Shown here piece after piece: positions 26,247 through 35,105 of a DNA stretch of 64,000 bases; the stretch's first letter is position 1; every line of letters starts with the position of its first letter. The DNA lies in assembly GCF_946481145.1 (NCBI RefSeq), contig NZ_CAMLMJ010000004.1:124001-188000 (forward strand). The letters run 5' to 3'. A program made the translations under genes and the position numbers. The stretch comes from an uncultured Sediminibacterium sp. (GTDB lineage: Bacteria > Bacteroidota > Bacteroidia > Chitinophagales > Chitinophagaceae). The notes beneath the pieces are model-generated. The model had not been told where the DNA came from. It saw only the letters and a program-made list of their open reading frames with translations, and made no database searches.

Positions 26247-26254
26247 TACTTTTG
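26247..26254 (+). promoter_or_regulatory. -7 promoter box for the beta-barrel gene
   Basis: TACTTTTG is a perfect TAnnTTTG match, with TTTG at 26226-26229 located 17 bases upstream as a possible -33 element. The ATG at 26290 lies 35 bases downstream. Confidence 0.6.
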
Positions 26255-26289
26255 CATTATCGTTTAACGCTAATTGAATTAGTACAGAA

Positions 26290-26910
26290 ATGCAAAAGAA
26301 AAATTTATGGCTCGGACTTGCCTTTATATTGGCAAGTGGTTTAAAGGTAAATGCACAAGATGTAAAACAAGACAGTAGTTTTAAAAAATGGTTTGTCGGA
26401 AGTTCATTGCTGATGTTGGGCAATTTCGACAAAGTAAACAATCCAGAGTATATACAATTAAATGTTGGTTACAGGATAACACCCAAAGATGTTGTTTCTT
26501 TCAGATTCAAAAGATCCATTTATGCATGGCCATTAGGAATTCCATTTGGTTCTTCTTCATTTGATGCCCAGGGAGAAAACTATCCTGGACACGCCCGCAT
26601 ACTGGAACCAACCTTAGGATACCAGCGCTTTTGGTGGAAAGGCGCCTACTCATCCGTTTATGCATTAAATGCTTTTGAAAAATATTTCGATTCAAATAAG
26701 CAGAAGATTGGAAATGGGTACACTTTATACCTGGACTTCTACCTTGGTTACCAGTTCAAATTTTTCAAAAACCGTTTCTTTTTCGAACCCTCTATCGGAA
26801 TTAGTTACTGGCCCATAAGATCTAATGTACCTGCATCATTCAAATCAGTAGAAAAAAAATGGAACAATTATTTTGTTCAACCCGGACTTGACTTTGGATT
26901 TAATTTTTAG
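26290..26910 (+). CDS. Putative small outer-membrane beta-barrel protein
   Basis: No named family recognised. The 206-residue product has a signal peptide (residues 1-22, ending VNAQD). It then has alternating aromatic and polar strands such as YIQLNVGYRITPKDVVSFRFKR, YTLYLDFYLGYQFKF and NRFFFEPSIGISYWP, and it ends in a terminal Phe (GLDFGFNF). These traits are typical of eight-stranded outer-membrane barrels recognised by the BAM complex. It is followed after nine bases by a membrane-protein gene and is preceded by a good promoter. Confidence 0.72.
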   Translation: MQKKNLWLGLAFILASGLKVNAQDVKQDSSFKKWFVGSSLLMLGNFDKVNNPEYIQLNVGYRITPKDVVSFRFKRSIYAWPLGIPFGSSSFDAQGENYPGHARILEPTLGYQRFWWKGAYSSVYALNAFEKYFDSNKQKIGNGYTLYLDFYLGYQFKFFKNRFFFEPSIGISYWPIRSNVPASFKSVEKKWNNYFVQPGLDFGFNF

Positions 26911-26919
26911 ACGACTAGT

Positions 26920-27360
26920 ATGAGTACAGAAAAAATACTGCAAAGACAATTGCAAGACTTCACGATAAGTGTTAAACTGAAACTTTGCGCACTATGGGCA
27001 AGCTTTATGTTCCTCTATATTTATGTAGACTATTTTCACTTGTATATGCCGAGTAAAATAGAGGACATCCAGAAAGGAAAGGTATATGTATTTGATATTA
27101 CGCAAGGATTCATTTTTACAGCAATTTTTCTGGCCACCATTCCAATATTGATGATTTTTTTATCGGTTACCCTTGCTGCCAAGGCAAACCGATTAACCAA
27201 TATCATTGTGGCCATTTTGTTAATTCCTTATATGCTCTTTAACCTGGCTGGAGAGGCCTGGTTACACATGATCTTCGCTGCTGCAGTGGAAGTAGTGTTG
27301 CTTTGCCTGATCATCTACCATGCCTGGAAATGGTCAGAAACAGTCCCCACAAAATCTTAA
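26920..27360 (+). CDS. DUF6326-like four-helix membrane protein
   Basis: A 146-residue inner-membrane protein with four predicted spans: LCALWASFMFLYIYVDYF, the region GFIFTAIFLATIPILMIFLSV, IIVAILLIPYMLFNLAG, and AAAVEVVLLCLIIYHAW. The layout resembles the DUF6326 family, whose function is unknown. It starts nine bases after the beta-barrel gene and is likely in the same transcript. The following 287 bases contain no recognisable gene or strong terminator. Confidence 0.72.
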   Translation: MSTEKILQRQLQDFTISVKLKLCALWASFMFLYIYVDYFHLYMPSKIEDIQKGKVYVFDITQGFIFTAIFLATIPILMIFLSVTLAAKANRLTNIIVAILLIPYMLFNLAGEAWLHMIFAAAVEVVLLCLIIYHAWKWSETVPTKS

Positions 27361-27647
27361 TTGATCATTCAAGGCTAATGCATAATCCGGTAAAATTTGT
27401 AGCCTAAAAATTACCTGACAGAAGCTGGGTTCAATGCGGCACATAAACCTGACCAATACATCACCCTTGAGAACCTCGTTTCTATATGATCCTGGTAAAA
27501 AAACACCGTTCCTTACCACTATCCTATGGCCCCTAACTAAATCAGTTCTCAAAATAGAAAATTACGAAAGTCGCATAAAACCATTCATCCGCATTTCAAT
27601 ATTTAAATAAGTCAAGAGAAAAAGCATTTACCTAAGTAAGACAAAAT

Positions 27648-29978
27648 ATGAAACCAAGAAAAGCAATCACTTCGCTGTTACTACTACTATTTTTCAGTTC
27701 GGGTTTAAAAGCCTTTGGACAAAAGAACTATACGATTAGCGGCAGTATTAAAAGTAAAACCACAGGCGAATACATAATTGGCGCAAGTGTTAAAGTGTTG
27801 AATAGTAATTCAGGTACAACTTCAAATGAATATGGCTTTTACAGCCTTTCATTGTCCCCGAAAACTTACCAAATTGTGTTTAGCGCAATAGGCAAAACTC
27901 CCGACACCCTAAGTATTACTTTAGAAAGTAACACCGAAAAAAACATCGGTCTATCTGAAGCCACCAACGAATTAGCAAATGTAACCGTTACCGGCAGCAG
28001 GTCTTCCGGCAGATCGGTAACTGGCTCTCAAATGGGCATTGAAAAACTATCAGTACAGGATGCAAAAAACATTCCGGTAATTTTTGGCGAAAAGGATCTT
28101 TTAAAAACCATTCAATTGCTACCTGGTATTAAAACTGCCGGTGATGGAAATAGTGGAATTTTTGTAAGAGGTGGAAGTACCGACCAAAACCAAATAATAT
28201 TAGACGAAGCAAATATTTACAATGCAGCGCATTTGTTTGGCTTCTTCTCTACTTTTAACAGCGATGCCATTAAAGACATCTCCGTTTATAAAGGAGGAAT
28301 GCCTGCACAATACGGAGGACGCTTAAGCAGCGTATTGGATGTAAGGATGAACGAGGGCAATAATCAAACCACCAGCGTAAATGGTAGTTTAGGACTAATT
28401 AGTGCTAAACTGAATGTGGAAGGGCCGATTCAAAAAGATAAGTCATCCTTTTTAATTACAGGCAGAAGAACGTATGCAGATGTATTTCTAAAATTGGATG
28501 AAGAATTTAAAAACAACCAGTTATATTTTTATGACCTAAACGCTAAGCTTAACTATGAATTAGGCAAAAAAGACAAACTGTACTTAAGCGGCTATTTTGG
28601 TAAAGATGTGCTCGGATTTAACAATCAGTTTGCCACCAACTGGGGCAATGGAACAGGTACTTTACGCTGGAATCATATTTTCAACAGTCGTTTATTTTTA
28701 AACACTTCAGCCATTTTCAGCAATTACAATTATGCATTTAAAGTAAAAAACGGCACTAACGATATACGCATATTTTCACAGATCAGAGATTGGAATCTAA
28801 AGCAGGACTACCAGTATAGCATCAATAATCAAAACAATTTACGTTTTGGTTGGTCAAGCATTTATCACATTATTCGCCCGGGAGAAATTACTAGCAATGC
28901 TACATCCAGCATCAATGATAAAATTCAGGATAAAAGATACTCATTTGAAAACGCCATTTATGTAAGCAATGTACTTAAGACAAGTAAGAACCTGAATATA
29001 ACACTTGGGGCAAGACTTAGTGCTTTTAGCGTATTAGGTGGCGGAAAGTTTTATAATATAGATGGGAATGGGAATATCACCGATACCATCCGATATGCAA
29101 AAGGGGAAGTGATAAAAACTTATTACAACCTTGAGCCACGGATTTCTATTGGTTACATGCTGAGCGCTAATAAATCGATCAAAGCTGCTTATACCCGTAA
29201 TGCACAGTATATGCATCAAATCACTAATTCAAATGGTTCTAATCCATTAGACAAATGGGCAAGTACCAGCAATATCATTAAACCCCAAATAAGTAACCAA
29301 TATAGCCTGGGTTATTACGCTAATGTCTTACAAAATAAATATGAATTAACGGTTGAAACATATTACAAGGAAATGGATAATGTGTTAGACTATAGAAATG
29401 GCGCCGACCTTTTCTTAAACGAAACTGTAGAATCCCAATTACTTTTTGGTAAAGGGAGAGCTTATGGTATAGAGTTTATGTTTAAGAAAAAAACAGGGCG
29501 GCTAACTGGGTGGGTTAGTTATACCTTAAGTAAAACCGAAAGAAAAATAACTGGTATTAATAATGACAAATGGTACAATGCAACACAAGACAGAACCCAC
29601 GACATATCTATTGTTGGGATATATCAGTTGAACAAGAAATGGACATTAAGCGGGAATTTTGTTTTTTACACAGGCAGTGCCGTTACATTTCCTGCCGGTA
29701 AATACCAGGTGAACGGACAAACCACCTATTACTACAATAGCAGAAACGCTGACAGGATGCCGAATTACCATCGCCTGGATTTTGGTGCAACCATGCAATT
29801 GAAGAAAACAAAAAAATGGACTAAAGAACTAGTATTCAGTTTATACAATGTTTATGGCAGAGAGAATGCCTTTTCAATTGATTTTAAAGACAACAAAGAC
29901 AATCCAAACATTACGGAAATAAGACAAACCAGTTTATTTCGTTGGGTTCCATCCATTTCCTACAATTTCAAATTTTAA
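27648..29978 (+). CDS. TonB-dependent outer-membrane receptor
   Basis: A 776-residue outer-membrane transporter, energised by TonB, for an unknown substrate. A signal peptide (1-24) is followed by a carboxypeptidase-like regulatory domain (about 28-105, YTISGSIKSKTTGEYIIGAS). The plug domain comes next (about 125-230, ending VYKGGMPAQYGGRLSSVLDV). A beta-barrel runs to a terminal Phe (SISYNFKF). It has no SusD partner. Instead a DUF4249 lipoprotein follows after three bases, a pairing known in Bacteroidota, which argues against a classical glycan SusCD system. Confidence 0.9.
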   Translation: MKPRKAITSLLLLLFFSSGLKAFGQKNYTISGSIKSKTTGEYIIGASVKVLNSNSGTTSNEYGFYSLSLSPKTYQIVFSAIGKTPDTLSITLESNTEKNIGLSEATNELANVTVTGSRSSGRSVTGSQMGIEKLSVQDAKNIPVIFGEKDLLKTIQLLPGIKTAGDGNSGIFVRGGSTDQNQIILDEANIYNAAHLFGFFSTFNSDAIKDISVYKGGMPAQYGGRLSSVLDVRMNEGNNQTTSVNGSLGLISAKLNVEGPIQKDKSSFLITGRRTYADVFLKLDEEFKNNQLYFYDLNAKLNYELGKKDKLYLSGYFGKDVLGFNNQFATNWGNGTGTLRWNHIFNSRLFLNTSAIFSNYNYAFKVKNGTNDIRIFSQIRDWNLKQDYQYSINNQNNLRFGWSSIYHIIRPGEITSNATSSINDKIQDKRYSFENAIYVSNVLKTSKNLNITLGARLSAFSVLGGGKFYNIDGNGNITDTIRYAKGEVIKTYYNLEPRISIGYMLSANKSIKAAYTRNAQYMHQITNSNGSNPLDKWASTSNIIKPQISNQYSLGYYANVLQNKYELTVETYYKEMDNVLDYRNGADLFLNETVESQLLFGKGRAYGIEFMFKKKTGRLTGWVSYTLSKTERKITGINNDKWYNATQDRTHDISIVGIYQLNKKWTLSGNFVFYTGSAVTFPAGKYQVNGQTTYYYNSRNADRMPNYHRLDFGATMQLKKTKKWTKELVFSLYNVYGRENAFSIDFKDNKDNPNITEIRQTSLFRWVPSISYNFKF

Positions 29979-29981
29979 GCC

Positions 29982-30779
29982 ATGAAAAAAATATATTCTC
30001 TTTTATACATCACATTACTCGTATGCTTATTAACAAGTTGCGAAAAGGTAATAAATCTCGATTTAGATACCACTGCTCCCATCATAATAGTGGATGGAAA
30101 GGTAACCAACAGTGCATCCATCGGCAGCATAGTTAAACTGTCATTTACCAAAAGGGTGCAATCTGATAATAGCATTGTACCATTAACTGGCGCTACTGTA
30201 ACTATACAGGAAGATAATGGCCAGATTTATTCTTTACCCGAAACAACCAGTGGTGTTTATACAAATACAGGCTTAGTGGGTATTACGGGTAAATCATACC
30301 ATCTAAAGGTAGTAGCAAATGGCAGCATACTTACAGCTAGTTCCAAGATGCCGGTAATGGTAAATCTCGACTCATTGGTAATCGAAGACTTTCCCAATTT
30401 TGGCAAAACAGTTAAGGTAGTAACACCTTTTTACAATGACCCAATCGGCTTGGGTAATAACTATAATTTTTCTTTGTTTAAAAATGGCAGGCTAATAAAA
30501 GATGCTTTTGCCTATGATGATTTATTTATAGATGGTAAAAAAATTACTTTTCCCCTGATCTATTCAAGGGAAAACGATGAATTTAAAAAAGCGGATATTA
30601 TTGATGTAGAAATGAATTGTGTAGATCTTGCCAATTACAAATATTGGTTTAGTTTTTCGCAATCATCCACAGGCAGTCCACTAGCTGCTCCGGATAATCC
30701 TATAACGAATATTAAGGGGAATGCAATTGGTGTATTTGGTGCAAATACTTATCAAAAAAGAACTATCGTAATCCCATAA
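29982..30779 (+). CDS. DUF4249 lipoprotein paired with the TonB receptor
   Basis: A 265-residue lipoprotein (signal LLVCLLTSC, Cys at residue 20) of the DUF4249 family. The N-terminal beta domain carries PIIIVDGKVTNSASIG then VKLSFTKRVQ, and the family C-terminus contains NAIGVFGANT. It likely lies on the outer membrane as the partner of the receptor encoded three bases upstream, perhaps as a substrate-binding lid by analogy with SusD; this is inference. A good terminator follows. Confidence 0.85.
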   Translation: MKKIYSLLYITLLVCLLTSCEKVINLDLDTTAPIIIVDGKVTNSASIGSIVKLSFTKRVQSDNSIVPLTGATVTIQEDNGQIYSLPETTSGVYTNTGLVGITGKSYHLKVVANGSILTASSKMPVMVNLDSLVIEDFPNFGKTVKVVTPFYNDPIGLGNNYNFSLFKNGRLIKDAFAYDDLFIDGKKITFPLIYSRENDEFKKADIIDVEMNCVDLANYKYWFSFSQSSTGSPLAAPDNPITNIKGNAIGVFGANTYQKRTIVIP

Positions 30780-30805
30780 AAAAACTCCTCTAAAATGAGC
30801 TGCCA

Positions 30806-30862
30806 TGATGCTCTACTGTTGAGAAATTCCTGAATTTCCCTTCAGTAGAGCATCACATTTTT
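30806..30862 (+). terminator. Intrinsic terminator after the DUF4249 gene
   Basis: A perfect 13-base stem tgatgctctactg / cagtagagcatca (30806-30818 and 30843-30855) encloses a 24-base loop and is followed by catttttaat. It ends the receptor-lipoprotein transcript. Confidence 0.85.
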
Positions 30863-31025
30863 AATCATCTGTCTTGCATATTAGCATCTCCATTTTAATA
30901 GTTCAACATCCCCCTAACTAGTTGCCTGCTATACTCATCCAAAACATATTGTTTCTTTTCGCTTAATTTTTCTACTGTTTGTAAACTATTTTGTACGACA
31001 TTGTCGGGCATTATCATATTACCCA

Positions 31026-31589
31026 ATGAGTAACAAAAAGAATATCCTTATTATCAATGGAAGCGCCAGTGAAAACTCATCGAATGAGCGGCTGATTGAT
31101 AACTTACTAAATCTTTCCGAAGACTATTTTAACTTCACCATCTTCAATCAACTGAAGCTACTCCCCCATTTCGACCCTTTTGCTTCTTCTACTAAGACAC
31201 CGAAAATAATTATTGAATTTCGGAATCAGATACAACAGGCAGACGGCATTATCATCTGCACACCAGAATATATTTTTAGTGTTCCCAGTGGATTAAAAAA
31301 TGCTATTGAATGGTGTGTATCTACAACCGTATTCTCTGACAAGCCTCTGGGCATTATTACTGCTTCTGCAGATGGAAGAAAAGGGCATGAATCACTTCAA
31401 TTAATCATGAAAACAGTAATGGCTGTATTTACAGAAGAAACTACCCTACTGATCCAGGGTATACGAGGGAAAATAACTGATAAAGGAATTATAACTGATG
31501 AAAAAACGAAGGAAGACCTGTATAATTTCACCAGAGCCTTTCAGTTGCTGGTAGAGACAACTGATTTTAATACTGAGCTTAAAAATTAA
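31026..31589 (+). CDS. NAD(P)H-dependent FMN reductase-type flavoprotein
   Basis: A 187-residue flavodoxin-like oxidoreductase that would transfer electrons from NAD(P)H to FMN and then to quinones, metals or azo compounds. The FMN phosphate loop NGSASENSSNERL (about residues 11-23), the region GIIICTPEYIFSVPSGLKNAIEW (about 75-97) and ITASADGRKGHESL are family signatures. It has no signal peptide. It stands alone between two gaps. The 172 bases downstream hold nothing recognised. Confidence 0.87.
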   Translation: MSNKKNILIINGSASENSSNERLIDNLLNLSEDYFNFTIFNQLKLLPHFDPFASSTKTPKIIIEFRNQIQQADGIIICTPEYIFSVPSGLKNAIEWCVSTTVFSDKPLGIITASADGRKGHESLQLIMKTVMAVFTEETTLLIQGIRGKITDKGIITDEKTKEDLYNFTRAFQLLVETTDFNTELKN

Positions 31590-31761
31590 CCGTTACCAGA
31601 TTATACTTTACTCAATTTCGCTGCAGAAAAAATTACCGTAAACAGAACAAACTAGGAAAAGACACTCTTGACATTTATCACCATCGCCTTATCAGTCTTC
31701 TGTCATATTGGGATTTAAAAGTGATTTGAAGTTATATCCTTTTATAGTTTATTTAGGCATA

Positions 31762-32190
31762 CTACGATTGAATATAACTCTGCAATTGATTAATCGTCTC
31801 CGCCTGGGTAAGAATAGTTTCTGTTACCAGATCATTAATAGAAATGATACCCACTAATTGTTCATCTTCTATTACAGGTAAGTACCGAAGTCGGTGTGAA
31901 GTCATCAGTTGCATACAGGAATCTACCCCATCATTTATTCCTACATAGGGAAAATCAGTGGTCATAATATCACCAACCGGTGTATCACTGGAGTGTCTCC
32001 CTTTCAAAATTACTTTCCGTGAATAATCTCTTTCGGTCATAATGCCGGCAAAACGATCACCTTTCATAACAACTACAGAGCCGATATTTTGCTCTGCCAT
32101 AATTCGGAGGGCATCAATAACAGACATTTCAGGGGTAACAATTGTTACACGGTTCCCTTTTCTTTCAAGAACATTACTAACTTTTCGCAT
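31762..32190 (-). CDS. CBS-domain pair protein
   Basis: A 142-residue soluble protein made of two CBS domains (about residues 10-65 and 75-135; VIDALRIMAEQNIGSVVVMKGDRFAGIMTERDY and LRYLPVIEDEQLVGIISINDL). Such Bateman modules bind adenosine nucleotides and usually act as sensors. No effector domain is fused. Its partner is unknown. The metalloprotease upstream on the same strand is separated from it by a word hairpin. Confidence 0.88.
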   Translation of the reverse strand: MRKVSNVLERKGNRVTIVTPEMSVIDALRIMAEQNIGSVVVMKGDRFAGIMTERDYSRKVILKGRHSSDTPVGDIMTTDFPYVGINDGVDSCMQLMTSHRLRYLPVIEDEQLVGIISINDLVTETILTQAETINQLQSYIQS

Positions 32191-32264
32191 GGCAGGCTTT
32201 TTAGACCCTTAATATAGCAAGTAGAATTGGAAAATCCAAGTCTGGAAAAGGTATAATAACAGAA

Positions 32265-32326
32265 GAACAGAGGAATGTCCAACTTCCAAGTAGATGCTTA
32301 ACTGGAAGTTGGACATTCCTCTGTTC
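32265..32326. repeat. Tandem-word hairpin with 24-base perfect arms (cagaggaa + gtccaact)
   Basis: Arms 32265-32288 and 32303-32326 are exact reverse complements over 24 bases, with a 14-base loop. Extra ctctgtt words follow to 32342, directly at the metalloprotease stop. It shares cagaggaatgtcca with the unit at 21739-21838, more than 10 kb away, while the inner part differs. Confidence 0.92.
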
Positions 32327-32342
32327 CTCTGTTTCTCTGTTC

Positions 32343-34925
32343 TTAATCGACTTTCAGCGCTTTGTCAATCAGGAACACCAGATTGGCTCTATGCGCTTTG
32401 GTTTCTTCATTGGTTGAAACCGCTGCAGCCAGTTTGGTACGCAGCTTACGTAAAGTGTATAAAGTAGCTGCTTTAGAAACGTCATCAATTGGTGCCTGTG
32501 GGTTCAGGAAATTACTTGCACCTTTTACAAAAGAGGTCTGCAGGTACTGACGATACAGGTTAACATTTCCATTGATATCAGCATCAAAAATACCTTTTAC
32601 CAGGTCGTTCATTACATCTGCCACACTGTACTGGTTGCCATACAAACGTGTATTGTTGATACGCTGTAAAGTAGCCGGATTCAGGATATGGGCCAATGTA
32701 CCACCTACCTGGATGGCGGTGATATTATTTACGATTTTATAGTCTTCCCCATTATTAGGTTGGTTAAACCCACGACGCTGCATTTGCAGATAAGGGAATA
32801 CCTGGGCATCAGCATCAAAAGCATTTGGTGCAAATACATATTTTGTAAGCACTTCCATGGCTTTTTTCTGTGTCGCTAAAGGAGTTGGGGTGTACGGTTT
32901 ATTAGGTGAGTTTTGCTCAGGGAAACTTCTGTCAATATATACACCACCTACATAACGACTCACCGCATTGATCATACTATTGCGTTGTCCAAGTAATGTT
33001 CCATAACGTGAGCGCAATTCTGCGTAAGACTGCCCTGGCTTGCTGTATTTCTGAACCAGTTTGCCCATCAGGTTATTTACCAGTTTGAAACGTTCTTCAG
33101 CATATGCAATAGCATCACTTGTAAGATCATTCACATTTACACGTGGGTCCATGGCTTTACCTGGTGCACGCATATCATCACCATCATTACCAAATGCCAG
33201 TTTAGGATCAGTACTGCGCGATAAGATTTTAGTGATCCCCGCTTCTTCTGCAGACTCCGAGAATGGTGTATAACCAAATTCTATTGCCCACAAGTCATAA
33301 GGACCTGCTTTAGTTGTATAGTAGTCACCCTGTTTGCTTCTGTCTAAAGAAACGTTGATGGCTGGATAATCCATTACAGAACCAATCAGACCAATCTGAC
33401 GGGTAATAGATGTATTATTGATCTCAGCAGGTGATAACATCTGGCTGGCTTTCATGTTATGGTTCAGACCCAGTGTATGTCCCATTTCATGCATGATCAG
33501 GTAAGTGAGGAATTGCTTATGCATTTCTTTAATCTCAGCTTCAGGAGCATCAATAGCCTGTAAGGTAGTTTGGCCAGTCATGAACTGTGCCTTAAGTTCA
33601 CCAGCCAGTGTACAAGCTGTATGATTGGCCATATTCAACCCTGCTTGTTTTGCAAATGACTCCATTGATGGTCCATTATACAATTCATCTGAGATAGGAG
33701 TTGCACTTCCTGAGAACCACTCAACCGTTATATCTGCTCCGAGTATTTGACCAGTACGTGGGTTAACAAAGCTTGGTCCAATAGCTCCATAAGGAGGCTG
33801 TGCCGACGATACCCAACGGATTACATTGTAACGGATATCAGCAGGGTCCCATGTAGCATCATCGGGCATGATTTTCATTTGTACTGCATTTTTAAATCCT
33901 GCTTTTTCAAATGCCTCGTTCCATTTATGTCCTGCGTCCATTATGGTTTGACGGTACTCAATAGGAGTGGTATTCTCAATCCAGTAAACCAGTGGTTCTA
34001 CCGGCTCACTAAGTGCTGCAGATGGATCTTTCTTCACTAATCCCCAACGGTTGATTAAATCTTTGTATGGGGTTGGACTAATACTTGTCTGATCGTTTCG
34101 CTGTTGGGTGAAATATCCTACCCTTGGGTCATCTCTCCTGCCACGAAAATCATTCTTTGGCATTTCAATAAAACTATGTTGCATACGCACTCGCACATAA
34201 CGTGCATCGGTGATATCCGGCCCGGTAGCAGCTATCGTGCTAGGATTATCATAAGAAAGATCAACTACAATATCCGTATTGTTTGGGAACGAACGGATAT
34301 TCGCATATTTAGATTTAGTAGGGTTTAATCCACCAAGGTTAAAGGTAAATGGTGTAGCCTGTCCTGGAGCAAAAATGGGCTTAACGGGGTCCATCTTCTC
34401 GCTAAGGAAAAGCTGATCAACATTAATCAAATAACCTAAAGAATCTTCAATACTGAACTTGTCGTTGTAAAAAACCGCCTCGGGTTTATCTACATCTTCG
34501 GTTTTGCTTACTGGATTTGATTTGTCATAAAAGAAACCAGTATTTACCACCTGGAATTCAATCTTATCGTATGCCCGCTTCATCGTAAACACACCCGTAT
34601 TTCTATGCATACTCTGGTGAAGGAACAAAGAAGTTGGTCCATTAATGGAAAAACTCTGGTAAATGAATTCCTTGTTTAACTGGTCCTTACGCACATACAT
34701 CTGAATACTACCTGTTGTAGTATCCTGATAAAGGGTAAATAAACCATCAATCTTTTTCTGACCTTTTGTTTTGTCTGCTACAGTAGGTTTTTTTGGTGCT
34801 GCCGGAGCTTTGGAAGTGTCGCCGGCTGGTTTTGTACCGGGAGGGGTACCTGGAGGCTGTTGCGCATAAACGCCTGTACCCAATATACCTGCACATAATA
34901 ATGTGGCTATCAAAGGTTTTCTCAT
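32343..34925 (-). CDS. Secreted zinc metalloprotease (DUF5117/DUF5118 type)
   Basis: An 860-residue exported peptidase. The signal peptide (1-21) precedes a Pro/Lys-rich stretch. DUF5118- and DUF5117-like regions follow (KKIDGLFTLYQDTTTGSIQM; SIEDSLGYLINVDQLFLSEK). The catalytic zinc motif HEMGHTLGLNH (around residue 480) is of the metzincin kind, HExxHxxGxxH. A long C-terminal part completes the family layout. It acts in the periplasm or outside the cell; substrates are unknown. Codirectional with the CBS gene downstream; a thioredoxin-fold gene is divergent upstream. Confidence 0.9.
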   Translation of the reverse strand: MRKPLIATLLCAGILGTGVYAQQPPGTPPGTKPAGDTSKAPAAPKKPTVADKTKGQKKIDGLFTLYQDTTTGSIQMYVRKDQLNKEFIYQSFSINGPTSLFLHQSMHRNTGVFTMKRAYDKIEFQVVNTGFFYDKSNPVSKTEDVDKPEAVFYNDKFSIEDSLGYLINVDQLFLSEKMDPVKPIFAPGQATPFTFNLGGLNPTKSKYANIRSFPNNTDIVVDLSYDNPSTIAATGPDITDARYVRVRMQHSFIEMPKNDFRGRRDDPRVGYFTQQRNDQTSISPTPYKDLINRWGLVKKDPSAALSEPVEPLVYWIENTTPIEYRQTIMDAGHKWNEAFEKAGFKNAVQMKIMPDDATWDPADIRYNVIRWVSSAQPPYGAIGPSFVNPRTGQILGADITVEWFSGSATPISDELYNGPSMESFAKQAGLNMANHTACTLAGELKAQFMTGQTTLQAIDAPEAEIKEMHKQFLTYLIMHEMGHTLGLNHNMKASQMLSPAEINNTSITRQIGLIGSVMDYPAINVSLDRSKQGDYYTTKAGPYDLWAIEFGYTPFSESAEEAGITKILSRSTDPKLAFGNDGDDMRAPGKAMDPRVNVNDLTSDAIAYAEERFKLVNNLMGKLVQKYSKPGQSYAELRSRYGTLLGQRNSMINAVSRYVGGVYIDRSFPEQNSPNKPYTPTPLATQKKAMEVLTKYVFAPNAFDADAQVFPYLQMQRRGFNQPNNGEDYKIVNNITAIQVGGTLAHILNPATLQRINNTRLYGNQYSVADVMNDLVKGIFDADINGNVNLYRQYLQTSFVKGASNFLNPQAPIDDVSKAATLYTLRKLRTKLAAAVSTNEETKAHRANLVFLIDKALKVD

Positions 34926-35105
34926 AGCGAGTGTTTTAGTTTGAATTCAAAATAATCAAAGCTGTTCAATTATTACTATTGGTTTGGATAAGTGGTAAAA
35001 TTTAACAATAAGTGTTATAAAAAGACATCCCATAAACAGATAAAGTTAAATTTTAGCTTCAAAGGGGTTAGTCCTGAGAAAAAACATATATTAGAGTAAC
35101 ACAAT

